DNA of 64,000 nt from Macrobrachium rosenbergii (lineage: Eukaryota; Arthropoda; Malacostraca; Decapoda; Palaemonidae). Positions 51,415 to 61,455 of this stretch are shown here, one piece after another; positions within the stretch are counted from its first letter, which is position 1, and each line of letters begins with the position of its first letter. The stretch lies in the NCBI RefSeq assembly GCF_040412425.1, contig NC_089744.1:37496099-37560098 (forward strand), written 5' to 3'. Both the position numbers and the translations under genes were made by a program. The notes under the pieces are model-generated. The model was not told where the DNA came from and did not search any database. It saw nothing but the letters and a program-made list of their open reading frames with translations.

Positions 51415-54372
51415 CCCTTAAACACCAACTGGACGTATCGTACGTCGACTAAAATTGTCTGTCGGGTGCCGAGTGGACGTACGGTACGTCGGCTACAAAA
51501 AGTTTTTTTAAATATTCGCGGAAAAATAGTTATAGGCCTAGTTTGCGAAAGATTTTAAATCACGCGCTTGAGAGATGCTAGGAGTTCACGGATCACGCTG
51601 TTGTTTTGCTTACAAGCGTTACCCAGCTGAGCATGCGCGAATTTCTTTCTTTTCGCACTACAGAGCATCAGCGATGCATCTCAGAAATTCTTTCGTCACT
51701 TTGTCATAATTTTGGCACCGTTTTATATTAGCCATTACAAAAAGTTTTATGTATGAAGAAAATGTACGCAATTTCATGTAGAATACAACAAACAGACAAC
51801 CCATGGTTGTAGCTTTTATAAGTTTTGAAATATTTTCATATAAATCACGATAAGTGCCAAAATTTCAACCTTTGGTCAACTCTGACTTGACCAAAATGGT
51901 CGAAAAACGCAGTTGTAAGCTAAAACTCTTACATTCTAGTAATATTCAATCATTTACCTTCATTTTGCAACAAATTGGAAGTCTCTAGCACAATATTTTG
52001 ATTTGTTAATTTAAAAAAAAAAATTTTCCTTACGTCCAATCGCTGTAACTCGGCCGAACATCTCAGAAATTCTTTCGTCACTTTGTCGTAATGTTTGCAC
52101 CGTTTTATATTAGTCGTTACATAAAGTTTTATATATGAAAATGTGCGCAATTTCATGTAGAATACAACAAAAAATAACTCATGATTGTAGCTTTTATCAG
52201 TTTTGAAATATTTTCATATAAATCACGATAATTGCCAAAATTTCAACCTTCGGTCAACTTTGACTCGACCAAAATGGTCGAAAAACGCAATTATAAGCTA
52301 AAACTCTTACATTCTAGTAATATTCAATCATTTACCTTCATTTTGCAACAAATTGGAAGTCTCTAGCACAATATTTCGATTTATGGTGAATTTTTGAAAA
52401 AAAAAAATTTTTCCTTACGTCCGCGAGCGGTAACTCGGCCGAACATCTCAGATCTTCTTTTGTCACTTTGTCGTAATGTTTGCACCGTTTTATATTAGTC
52501 GTTCCATAGAGTTTTATAAATGAAAATGTGTGCAATTTCATGTAGAATACAACAAAAAATAACCCATGGTTGTAGCTTTTATCAGTTTTGAAATATTTTC
52601 AAATAAATCACGATGTGCCAATATTTCAACCTTCGGTCAACTTTGACTTGACCGAAATGGTCGAAAAACGTAATTGTAAGCTAAAACTCTTACATTCTAG
52701 TAATATTCAATCGTTTACCTTCATTTTGCAACAAATTGGAAGTCTCTAGCACAATATTTCGATTTATGTTAATTTTTGAAAAAACTTTTTCCTTACGTCT
52801 GCGCGGTACCTCGGCCGAAAATCTCAGAAATTCTTTCGTCACTTTGTCATAATTTTTGCACCATTTTATATTAGCCATTACATAAAGTTTTATGTATGAA
52901 AATGTACACAATTTCATGTAAAATACAACAAAAAACAACCCATAGTTGTAGCTTTTATCAGTTTGGAAATATTTTCATATAAATCACGATAACTGCCAAA
53001 ATTTCAACCTTCGGTCAACTTTGACTCCACCGAAATAGTCGAAAAACGCAATTGTAAGCTAAAACTCTCACATTTTAGTAATATTCAATCATTTACCTTC
53101 ATTTTGCAACAAATTGGAAATCTCTAGCACAATGTTTCGATTTATGGTGAACTTTTGAAGAAAACTTTTTCCTTACATCTGCGCGCGGTAACTGCCGAAA
53201 ATCTCAGAAATTCTTTCGTCACTTTGTCGTAATGTTTGCACCATTTTATATTAGCCGTTACATAAAGTTTTATGTATGAAAATGTGCGCAATTTCATGTA
53301 GAATACAACAAAAAGTAACTCATGGTTGTAGCTTTTATCAATTTTGAAATATTTTCATATAAATCAAGATAAGTCCCAAAATTTCAACCTTCGGTCAACT
53401 TTGACTCGACCGAAATGGTCGAAAAACGTAATTGTACGCTAAAACTCTTACATTCTAGTAACATTCAATCATTTACCTTTATTTTGCAACAAACGGGATG
53501 TCTCTAGCACAATATTTCGATTTATCGTGAATTTTTGAAAAAACTTTTTCCTTATGTCCGCGCGCGGTAACTCGGCTGAAAATCTCAGAATTTCTTTAGT
53601 CACTGCATCATAATTTTTGCACCGTTTTATATTAGGCCTTACATAAAGTGTTATACATGAAAATGTGCGCAATATCATGTAGAATACAACAAAAAATAAC
53701 TCATGGTTGTACCTTTTATGAGTTTTGAAATATTTTCATATAAATCATGATAAATAGAAAAAATTTGACCTTCTGTCAACTTTAACTCGACCGAAATGGT
53801 CGAAAACTGCAATTGTAAGCTAAAACATTTACAGTCTAGTAATATTCAATCAATTACCTTCATTTTGCAACAAACAGGGAGTCTCTAGCACAATATTTCG
53901 ATTTATGGTGAATTTTAGAAAAAAAAAACTTGTTTTTACGTCCGCTCGTTACGAATTCACGCATCATTTTGTGATAATATTTTCTTTCTGTTGCTTTGAT
54001 TGTTTTACAATTTGTTATATACCAAAATCATCGCAATTTAGTGTACAATACAACAAAAGAAAAAATAACTCATTAGCTTTAACCGTTTTGCTCACAGCGC
54101 GATTTGTATACAATTATATATGAAATTTTTTTTCGCGCTGTCATATATTCCAATATTTATATATGATGATTCTTTTTTTTCATTTTTGATGGTTGCATAC
54201 TAAACTTCAGGCAATGACAAAAAAAGGAGCCAAAAATGAACTCTTCATCTTAAAAACTAAGTGTGCTGTGATTTAAAAAAAAAAAAAACTTTTTTTCAGC
54301 TTCGGCGCTAACTCCCGAACGCCACCGGCACACGACAGACACTTTTGTAAATAGAGGCTCGGCATTTGAGGG
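51415..54372. mobile_element. TTAA-target element 3 carrying a satellite array
   Basis: 2,958 bp, sharing the TTAA at 51411-51414 with element 2 and followed by TTAA at 54373-54376. Ends CCCTTAAACACC and CATTTGAGGG. Six units start near 51871, 52249, 52632, 53010, 53390 and 53771 (spacing 378-383 bp). Retains part of the leader seen in element 1. The head-to-tail placement means one copy probably inserted into the TTAA duplicate made by the other. Confidence 0.87.
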
Positions 54373-54376
54373 TTAA

Positions 54377-55600
54377 GGAAATTAAGTTAGTTATGTACAC
54401 CCCAAAGTGTAAAAGTACTGCATCCTGTAACCAAAAAGTTAGAGAGGATACAAATTCTGCCCAAACAAGGTCTAATGTTAGAATTCCGACTGGAAATAAC
54501 AAAATGGCCAGTTTAGACTACAAAACTTCAGATCAAAACATCATAGGGGCTCCAGTACTCACCCCTGATGGTACTGATAATCCTTGGCGAGACGCCTCGA
54601 TGTGCATTTTCTCTCCTGATGGTATCTAATTAGTGAGAGAAAAACTATGATCAAAGTTGTACATGTAGTTTAAAGACAGGGCAGCATTCCCTAATAAAGA
54701 ATGGCCCCTGATACCACCTTCACCAGACATGGCGAACCCACTAAAAGAAATGGTTCTCTTACCTGTGCCTATAGCATTACAAGTTATGGAAGACACCCTT
54801 TACCAGATCAATGGAAAATGATCTCTAATTCCATTTTGAATAAGACTCAAGTTGCTCAACAAGTAGTCTCAGCCTGTTGTTCCTCCACTTTCAAAATAAT
54901 TATTCATGTGAAGGTAGATTTTCAGAATTTTGTAGTGACTAGAAAACAAGAGACAATGGCAGAATTAAAGCCTTTTGCCATGGGCATCCAAGTTTCGAAA
55001 AATTCCACCAAGGAATGGGCAACCCTTCAACTTTCTTTTGAAAGGAAACAGCTCCCTTTAGATATAGCTACTCAGCAGTTCAGGACCACTATGAGAAGAA
55101 TCTCAGAGGGGAGAGCCTTGGCAGAATTTCATGCTAGGATCCACCTCCTTAGTATTATAACCTCTACCACCTTGCTGGAAGTTGCCACCAAATGGCTTCC
55201 ATAAGATTCCAGAACAATTTTCACTGTTGTGGCCAAAAGTCTTATGAGAACCCTATGGGAAGCACTCTTTGACTTTCTAGAATGGCGCATAAAAGCACGA
55301 ATAGAAACAGTGGAGGGCTCCAAGTCACTTCCCAATGTGACTTCATTATTACACTCTAACCCCTTCTGTAAGGACCTGTTTGAGGAATCTGTTGTGGCTA
55401 AACTTAACAAGCAAGCCAGCATCAGAATTGTACAGTGTACACTCTTTAGTGGAAAGGGAGAATTCAGGAAACAAAAACCCGAAAACTTCCCTTTACCCAA
55501 CCCAAAAAAGGCTTGCTATGATCAAAAATCATATAAGCCTTCAGTCACCCCCAAAAGCTTTCCTCAAAAACAGGGTGGTCAGAAGGGGTAACTCCCTACA
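54377..55600 (+). pseudogene. DIRS-B gag-like ORF, 3' part
   Basis: Continues the frame broken at 49213. Segments in order are KEIKLVMYTPKC... (to 54629), a frame with ILNKTQVAQQVVSACCS (54701-55204), and MRTLWEALFDFLEWRIKARI, SNPFCKDLFEESVVAKLNKQ and QCTLFSGKGEFRKQKPENF (55229-55591). The DFLEWR and PFCKDLFEESV blocks and the basic Gln/Lys-rich end look like the C-terminal half of DIRS ORF1. Several stops and frameshifts are present. Confidence 0.6.
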
Positions 55601-55619
55601 AAGGGACAACAACAACAAT

Positions 55620-57110
55620 GGAAATGGGCCTGTTTGCCACAAACAAGAATAACAAACTTCCAGTGTATGTGTCTCCAAACTTGGAGAGTCAAGCAATAGC
55701 AAGAGATGCCTTCCTACAAGACTGGAACTAATGGAGGACAATATACATTCTTCCTCCATTGTCCCAGATTTCAAAGGTTTTGAGCAAGCTTCTAACCTTC
55801 AAAGGAACAGCTTACTTAATAGTCCCAAATTGGCCAAACAAACGAAGAGATCAATTACACTCTTCTATCCCAGACAGTAGGAGGGAAAGTCGTCTACACA
55901 TCCTCCTTTCTGCGCCGAGACCTTCACATGTGGATTTCTTAAATATTGTCTACTATGAAAATTACTCACCCAACATTAATAGTTACCTAGTGCAAAAACT
56001 ACGGACATCATCTACCAAACAATACCAGTCCATATGGAAGATATGGTTAGATTATATCCACACTGACAGACCAGATGAGATTTCTATGGAAAAATTTTTA
56101 AATATTCTTATATACAGGCAGTCCTTGGTTAACGGCGGGGTTCAGTTAACAGCTATCCGGTTTTACTGAGCTTGTCTAGCAACAAAAATCGGCAATTTTT
56201 GGCGCCGAAAATCGCCGATTTCCACTTATCAGTGCCGATAATTGGGTATCGGCACCAATACATACCTAACACATGCACTGGTGCTTTTCGGCGCCGATAA
56301 GCCCCAAAATTCGCCGAAAAAGCGCAAAAATCACCAACTTTCGGTTAGCAGTAATTTTTGGTTATCATCACACCCGCAGAATGGAACCCCGCCAATACCC
56401 GAGGACTGCCTGTACCTTTTTAAAGACAAATGCCTTGCTGTTACAAGAATCATGACATACAAAGCAGCATTAACAGAACCCTTGCTTTATGGATTCAGGA
56501 TTGACTCTAGTACAGAAACTGTCACGTCACTTCCCATCTGCGGTCTTTTGCACTACAAAGACCTGCTCCAGAATGGCTTCCAATTATTTGGTCCCTGAAC
56601 AAGGTGCCTAGACTTCTATCAAACCCTCAATTCAGCAGACCCAGACCCCAATATAATCACAACTCACATGCTAACAACTGACCATCAATTATTATTGTCC
56701 CCTGGCCCATCTTTCCTGGCCAAAAATGAGAATCCTTTAAGAAGGAAATCTATTCTGATAAGTAAACTCATTTTAGCATACAAAACATTGTGCCCAGCTC
56801 AAGCACTTAAGGTTTACATACCTATATGTCACGGCAAACATCCCAGAAGGTCGGATTTTCCTACACCCTAGCACAAATAAACCACTCTCTCTACAAGGGC
56901 TGAGAGTAATTTTAGTGTCCCTCATTAAAACGGAAAATCCACACTACTTTCCTAGGCTAACTGATATTAGGAAAGTACATTGTTGGCCTTCTTCAAAAAT
57001 GCCTCTTTCAAAGAAGTCTTTGAATGTACAGGGTGGTCATCAGTGACAATATTTCTAAAACATTACTGCCACGAGCTTGTACAAATTTGACTACACTGTG
57101 TATCAGTAGG
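55620..57110 (+). pseudogene. DIRS-B pol tail and tyrosine recombinase (broken)
   Basis: Pol tail: LPVYVSPNLESQAIARDAFL and LLTFKGTAYLIVPNWPNKR. Recombinase: DFLNIVYYENYSPNINSYL and LRTSSTKQYQSIWKIWLDYI (core-binding-like), interrupted at 56114 by a MITE, then YKAALTEPLLYGF, LLLSPGPSFLAKNENPLRRK, TLCPAQALKVYI, FKEVFECTGWSS and FLKHYCHEL with the likely catalytic Tyr. Compared with DIRS-C, about 100 bp just before LLLSPGPSF is missing, and that stretch should hold the first catalytic Arg box. The H-x-x-R box reads TDIR, so its His is also lost. Inactive. Confidence 0.78.
56115..56412. mobile_element. Tigger/pogo-like MITE
   Basis: 298 bp with inverted ends CAGGCAGTCCT...GGCGGGGTTC / GGAACCCCGCC...AGGACTGCCTG, flanked by TA on both sides (56113-56114 and 56413-56414). 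The TA target and the CAGGCA-x-x-CCTCG-type terminus are those of pogo/Tigger-group Tc1-mariner elements. The interior is rich in short palindromes around GGCGCCGA and CGCCGA. No transposase. It is inserted in the recombinase frame of DIRS-B. Confidence 0.88.
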
Positions 57111-57483
57111 TGGCATGACTACTCCTAACCCAATAGGCGCTACAGAGGAAAACCAAGGGCTTTCTTGATGGAGTATGCTAACTATCACTGGGAGAAGGTA
57201 AACAGTACCGCAACCAAACCCAGCATGCTTAGATAAGTCACTGTAGAACTACATCCTATAACATAAGTTCGTGTTTAGTTTTTGTTCTTTGTTACCAAAA
57301 CCTGAGGGGTATTTGGAATAAAGAATGGGGCTTAAAACTTGTGGCTTGACCTCGGACCAGAAATGTTTCTTCTTTAGGATGTTGGGATTAAAAATTAAGA
57401 GCTTAAGCCTTTTCGTCACCTGTCAATTTCTTTGTAAAGCTCCTTGAGGACAAAACAAGCGGCATAACATCAAAAAACAGGTT

Positions 57484-57947
57484 TTGATGTAGGAAAAACC
57501 TATTTTTGGTAGTCGCTGTCGAGTCCTCAAAACCCTCCCAATTCCCTGACAAAAAGGCATGGGATTTGGCCTAAGGATCATCCTGCATTGATCAGTTGAA
57601 AGTTATGGCTTCTTGGTTTTTGTGCCAGTCTGTTGTTGACAATATGGTGGACTGCATGCGAAGTAGTCACTTCATCTTCTGGCAGGTTTTGACAATGGAA
57701 ACAATGGGGTAACAGCTTCGCTGAAGATGAGGGAAAGTGCCCTCTTATCTTTGAGTCCATTATATACTCCATCATGTGTTATAGCATTCATCATCATGAC
57801 ACAAAACCTGGCCAAAAGACCAACTAAAAGAGAATTCTTTGATGTTAGCTTGGTCACCATGGAGCTCTGGTAGACCATGGAAGGTAACTCCTTGAGGACT
57901 CAACAGTGACTACCAAAAATAGGTTTTCCCTATGTCAAAACTGGTTT
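57484..57947. repeat. Right terminal complex of DIRS-B
   Basis: 57614-57919 is the inverted copy of 46226-46535. In addition GGTTTTGATGTAGGAAAAACC-TATTTTTGGTAGTCGCTG (57484-57530) faces its inverted copy at 57893-57947, giving a local palindrome of about 460 bp. This is the same arrangement as at the left end of DIRS-A. Confidence 0.85.
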
Positions 57948-58061
57948 TGGTACCATCTACAGTATTACATATATGACCAAAATAAGTGATGACTCTTACA
58001 GGCATACAAAATTAGGGTAGAATCACTCAAACATAACAGGGAACATAAAATACCTACTTAC

Positions 58062-59416
58062 CTTCAAAGTTTGTTCTGTAGCAGCAGAAAGTGCATCTAT
58101 AGCAGCCATGTTCTTAGCTGGGATCTTCTTTTTCTTGCTGTTTTTCTTTTTCCCTTCTTTTTTGCCTTCCTTTCCCTTACCCTCTTTGTGTTTTTCATGC
58201 TTCTCTAGTTTATCATGATGCTTCCCATGTTTTCCCCTGTGCTTTATCTTCTTTTTCTTCTTTCCTGATTCCTCTTTCGTCTTGCCTGGATGCTTTGAGC
58301 CATTGGCTTCCCCAAAATGGTTTCCTTGAAGGTGTTCTTCATCATCTGAGTAATCATAAACATCCTCTACTTTTAAGATCTTCTTTGCATCCTTTTCAGA
58401 CACATGCTTATTCTTCTTTTTGTGATGTTTGCCATCTTTTGACTTACTTTTATGGTGATGATGATGATGGTGATGATGGTGATGTTTCTCATGCTTATCC
58501 CCATGTTTGTGTTTCTTCTTTTCCTTATCTTTGCCATTCCCACCCTTCTTTTTACCATGTTTGCCAGCATGATTGTTTTTGCTCTTTTCGTTAGTTTTGA
58601 TTATTTTCCCGTCTTGTTGGTCATCATCTTCAATATCATCAATTTCACCAAACAATTCATTATGCCTTTCACTTAGATAAACACTGTTACTCCTGTCATC
58701 CTCATTTTCCTCATCACTTCTATAATCATCATTATTGTAGTACATGCATACATCTTGTTCAACTTCATCATCATCATCATCATCATCTTCCAAATCCTCA
58801 TCACTTGCTTCCATGCTAGTACTGACTTTTCTGTTTGCATCATCCTTCCTTGGTCTCCCTACTTTATTCTTGACAACTTCTTCTTTAACAAAGTTTCCAG
58901 TTACAGGGTGAGTCCCATCAATAATGTCTTCATCCATTTCTTCATCATCCTCTGGATATGGGTCTTCTCGTACCAAGAGAGGAGGCTCATCAAAATCATC
59001 ATCATCATCATCTTCCTCTTCTTCCTCCTCTTCGTCATCTCTAAATTCATACTGATCAATCTTTGGTTTGTCCTTATTTCTGTATTTCTCTTTCTCTTTG
59101 CTCTTTTCTCTATTAAATTTGGTCTTCTTTCGTTCCCTCTCCTTTTCTGGAGGAACTGTGGTATCTTTATGTTTTTCCTTGGGCTTCCTTCCAACCTTCT
59201 TCTTTTTGCGACCTCTCTTCTTTGGAGTACTCTTTTCCCCATCACCCTTCTTGTTCTCTTTCTCATCACTATTTCTTCTCTTATTCTTTCTTTTGGATGC
59301 TTGCTGGTAGCTCATATCAATGTACATCTCTTCATCCGAGGAAAGATCAGCTTCTAGGTATTTTGCTTTTAATTTTGCAAATACTTTTTCAAGTGTGTAT
59401 GCCATATGAGTGTACT
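58062..59416 (-). CDS. Most upstream visible coding exon of the large nuclear-type protein
   Basis: The acceptor TTTTTTATTACAG precedes 59416; the donor AAG|GTAAGT follows 58062 (phase 0). An ATG at 59405 opens MAYTLEKVFAKLKAKYLEAD, but the codons before it (TAC ACT CAT) are also open, so the exon may be internal with coding sequence further upstream. The protein is very Lys/Asp/Glu rich: KKRGRKKKKVGRKPKEK near residue 63, a long acidic run near 123-139, KNKVGRPRKDD near 179 (an AT-hook-like GRP core), an 11-His run near 307, and basic repeats, ending AIDALSAATEQTLK. AT-hook and charge pattern suggest DNA or chromatin binding. I do not recognise the family. Confidence 0.82.
58449..58486 (-). 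repeat. His-codon (CAT/CAC) run in coding exon
   Basis: Trinucleotide-like run of ATG/GTG on the plus strand that encodes about 11 consecutive histidines on the minus strand. Likely length-polymorphic. Nuclear-speckle targeting is known for some poly-His proteins; here it is only a suggestion. Confidence 0.8.
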
Positions 59417-59636
59417 CTGTAATAAAAAATAAATGTCAAAATTCAATACATTTGTTAAAAATTAAATTGAAATGATTAAGACATGTAAAAATGGAACTCT
59501 GCCGGCTGTTTCTCATTCTACCTTGATGATGATGCTTGGTACTAAGTTGTTGACCTTGCAGAAAATTTCATTAAAAGACCCCAACTAAGCTTACGGAAAG
59601 TTAAAATCTGTCTACATCTCATCTTTTTTTATAGTG

Positions 59637-59845
59637 TAGCTGCTGTTCGTCCTCAAAGGAGTTACACCCTCATGGTCCCCCCAGGGACCCATAAGACAGA
59701 CAACCATTTACAAAGAATTCTCTCATAGTTGATCTCGGCCAGAATAATGCTTGTTGGCACAGAGATAGAACATAAAGGACTCAGGGCAGGATACCTCGAT
59801 CTCCTGTCCAACTCACACAGGTTGACAACAGTGTATGTCACCCAT
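59637..59845. repeat. Left inverted terminal repeat of DIRS-C
   Basis: Reverse complement of 63588-63817. Shared words include AGGAGTTACAC, AAAGAATTCTCTCATAG, GCTTGTTGGCACAG and AAAGGACTCAGGGCAGGA. Confidence 0.87.
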
Positions 59846-61455
59846 CTTCCCAATTTCACTCTGGTCTTTCCAAGAGTTTAGTAATCCCCATGTTTTGCAG
59901 GAAATTATGTTCAACTATGCATTTTTTTTTATCATCATATCTCCAGTCAAGCTAAGTACTCAGTTTTAAGACCCAGTGAAAAGTTTTAGTTCCTTAGAAT
60001 TTCAACAGGTAGGTTTATATCTATTTAAAGTGAGAGCCAGTAGGTCTATTGTAAGGCAAGAGGTTAGGAGTAGAATGTTAGGCTGCGCTGTAATTGCTGT
60101 GCTGTCTTTTCTTGTTCGACAAAGTGATAATCAGCCCTAAGGCAATAATATTAGACAACTTTGTTATTAAAACCCATTGTTCAATTACTTTTTTCTAATA
60201 TTTACAGTTTATTTGAGGTTACCAAAAGGGTAAATCAGGTTAGCCTAACTTCTTGTTTACGAAACATGGAAGTGATCGTAGCTCCCAATCATGTGTCACT
60301 TACGAGCCTTGGTGTTTACCAATAGCCAGTTTTTCCTTTGTAGTATTTTATACACAGTCCCCCAGTTATCCTTAATATAGAGGTTCTTTTCAAGTGTTAA
60401 AGGAAATACATTCATGAGGTCTACTTCCAATGGTAGTGACATATTACTCTGCCGGCAATGATGTCAAGGGTGTTGAGCAAATTGTCTTTTTCCTACTTTG
60501 CTGGCAGAGACACCACAGGTGTTGAGTAAATTGTCTTTTTCCTAATGGAAAGAGAATACAAAAGTACTTTTTCGTAATGGTGAGCTTTGCTAAACAATTT
60601 AAAATCTTAAGAGATACTGATTTTAAATATATTTGGTCCAATAACTCTAATAATTATTGATTTCAATTAAGTACCAACTAACATAGCCTATGGGATACAT
60701 AACCTTTACCTGATGCTTGGGAATAGACCGGGTATTCAAAGGTTATGAAATGCATAGAAATATAGTGTATGGATATCCATTTAGAGTTGTCTTGATTGAC
60801 TTAAGGAGCATTTGTCAGTCATTTAAGGCAATGTTAGTGTAGTAATTGTGAATTAATATTTCAACATATTACTACCATTTTATGGATATCACCCAATGGT
60901 CATATGTTACCTTACATCATACTGTACTATGGCCATGAACTTGACCCATCAAATTTGAACAAACATGTTTGCATAAATTTTATATACACAGTACTAATTA
61001 ATTTTATGGGAGCTCAGGAATGAAGGAATTATACTGGTGGCCTAACTAGATGACTGCTAATCTGGGGAGCCACCACAGAAGAGTGCTGACGAAACCTTGA
61101 GTGGTAGCTGACAGACTCCAGTCAAAAGATTTCTTAATAAGAATAAGTCCCGCCTTACGTCCAGCAGACTTTTTCTGAGACTGGGACTTTGTTGGGCTAC
61201 TCTTCGCAGCCAGCTGTCTCTTCCCAACAGCAATCAAACCAGAATAAGAAAGTACCTGAGAATGTTCCTTGCACAGCCCTGCTTTTCCAGATGACAATTG
61301 GAACAAAGTCTGGGCCTGCTACAGTTTGAGCAGTTTGAGTCCATGGTAGATCTAATCCTGAGATTGTGACTGTAGGATTTAAACAGTCTGGGTCTCACAT
61401 GCCAGGAAAAGGCTTTGTGATCGCTTTCATCTGAGACTGGAAAGATACTCTGTCT
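59846..61455. other. Unassigned interior of DIRS-C
   Basis: No recognisable gag or RT. A direct repeat of GTGTTGAGCAAATTGTCTTT (about 60471-60491) recurs as GTGTTGAGTAAATTGTCTTT at about 60519-60538. A minus-strand frame at 61046-61306 is Lys/Ser rich (SSPTKSQSQKKSAGRKAG) and has no known motif; it may be an inverted scrap of a DIRS frame. Confidence 0.35.

Larger units (their letters stand above)
46226..57947 (+). mobile_element. DIRS-type retrotransposon, copy B, with nested insertions
   Basis: Inverted terminal regions 46226-46535 and 57614-57919 bound a plus-strand element: long 5' region, gag (about 48540-49210 and 54377-55600), a short pol C-terminus, and a tyrosine recombinase (about 55900-57110). 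Two TTAA elements (49218-54372) split gag and a Tigger-like MITE (56115-56412) splits the recombinase. Removing these leaves about 6.3 kb. The RT/RNase H core is missing: gag-like sequence at 55600 runs directly into the end of pol. It is related to DIRS-C by long shared stretches, and distinct from DIRS-A. Confidence 0.85.

Noticed and set aside
52690..53678. Several ~70-codon minus-strand frames beginning MKL/MIL-TFSYIKLYV
   Set aside because: They are the same frame repeated in each satellite unit; the repetition comes from the array, and frames differ in length by random stops.
58755..59357. 200-codon plus-strand Phe/Leu/Ile-rich frame resembling a membrane protein
   Set aside because: Antisense shadow of the charged coding exon; runs of TCATCATC and TTCTTT produce the hydrophobic residues.
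61046..61306. Minus-strand Lys/Ser-rich 86-codon frame as a host gene
   Set aside because: Lies inside DIRS-C, has no exon signals and no recognisable domain.
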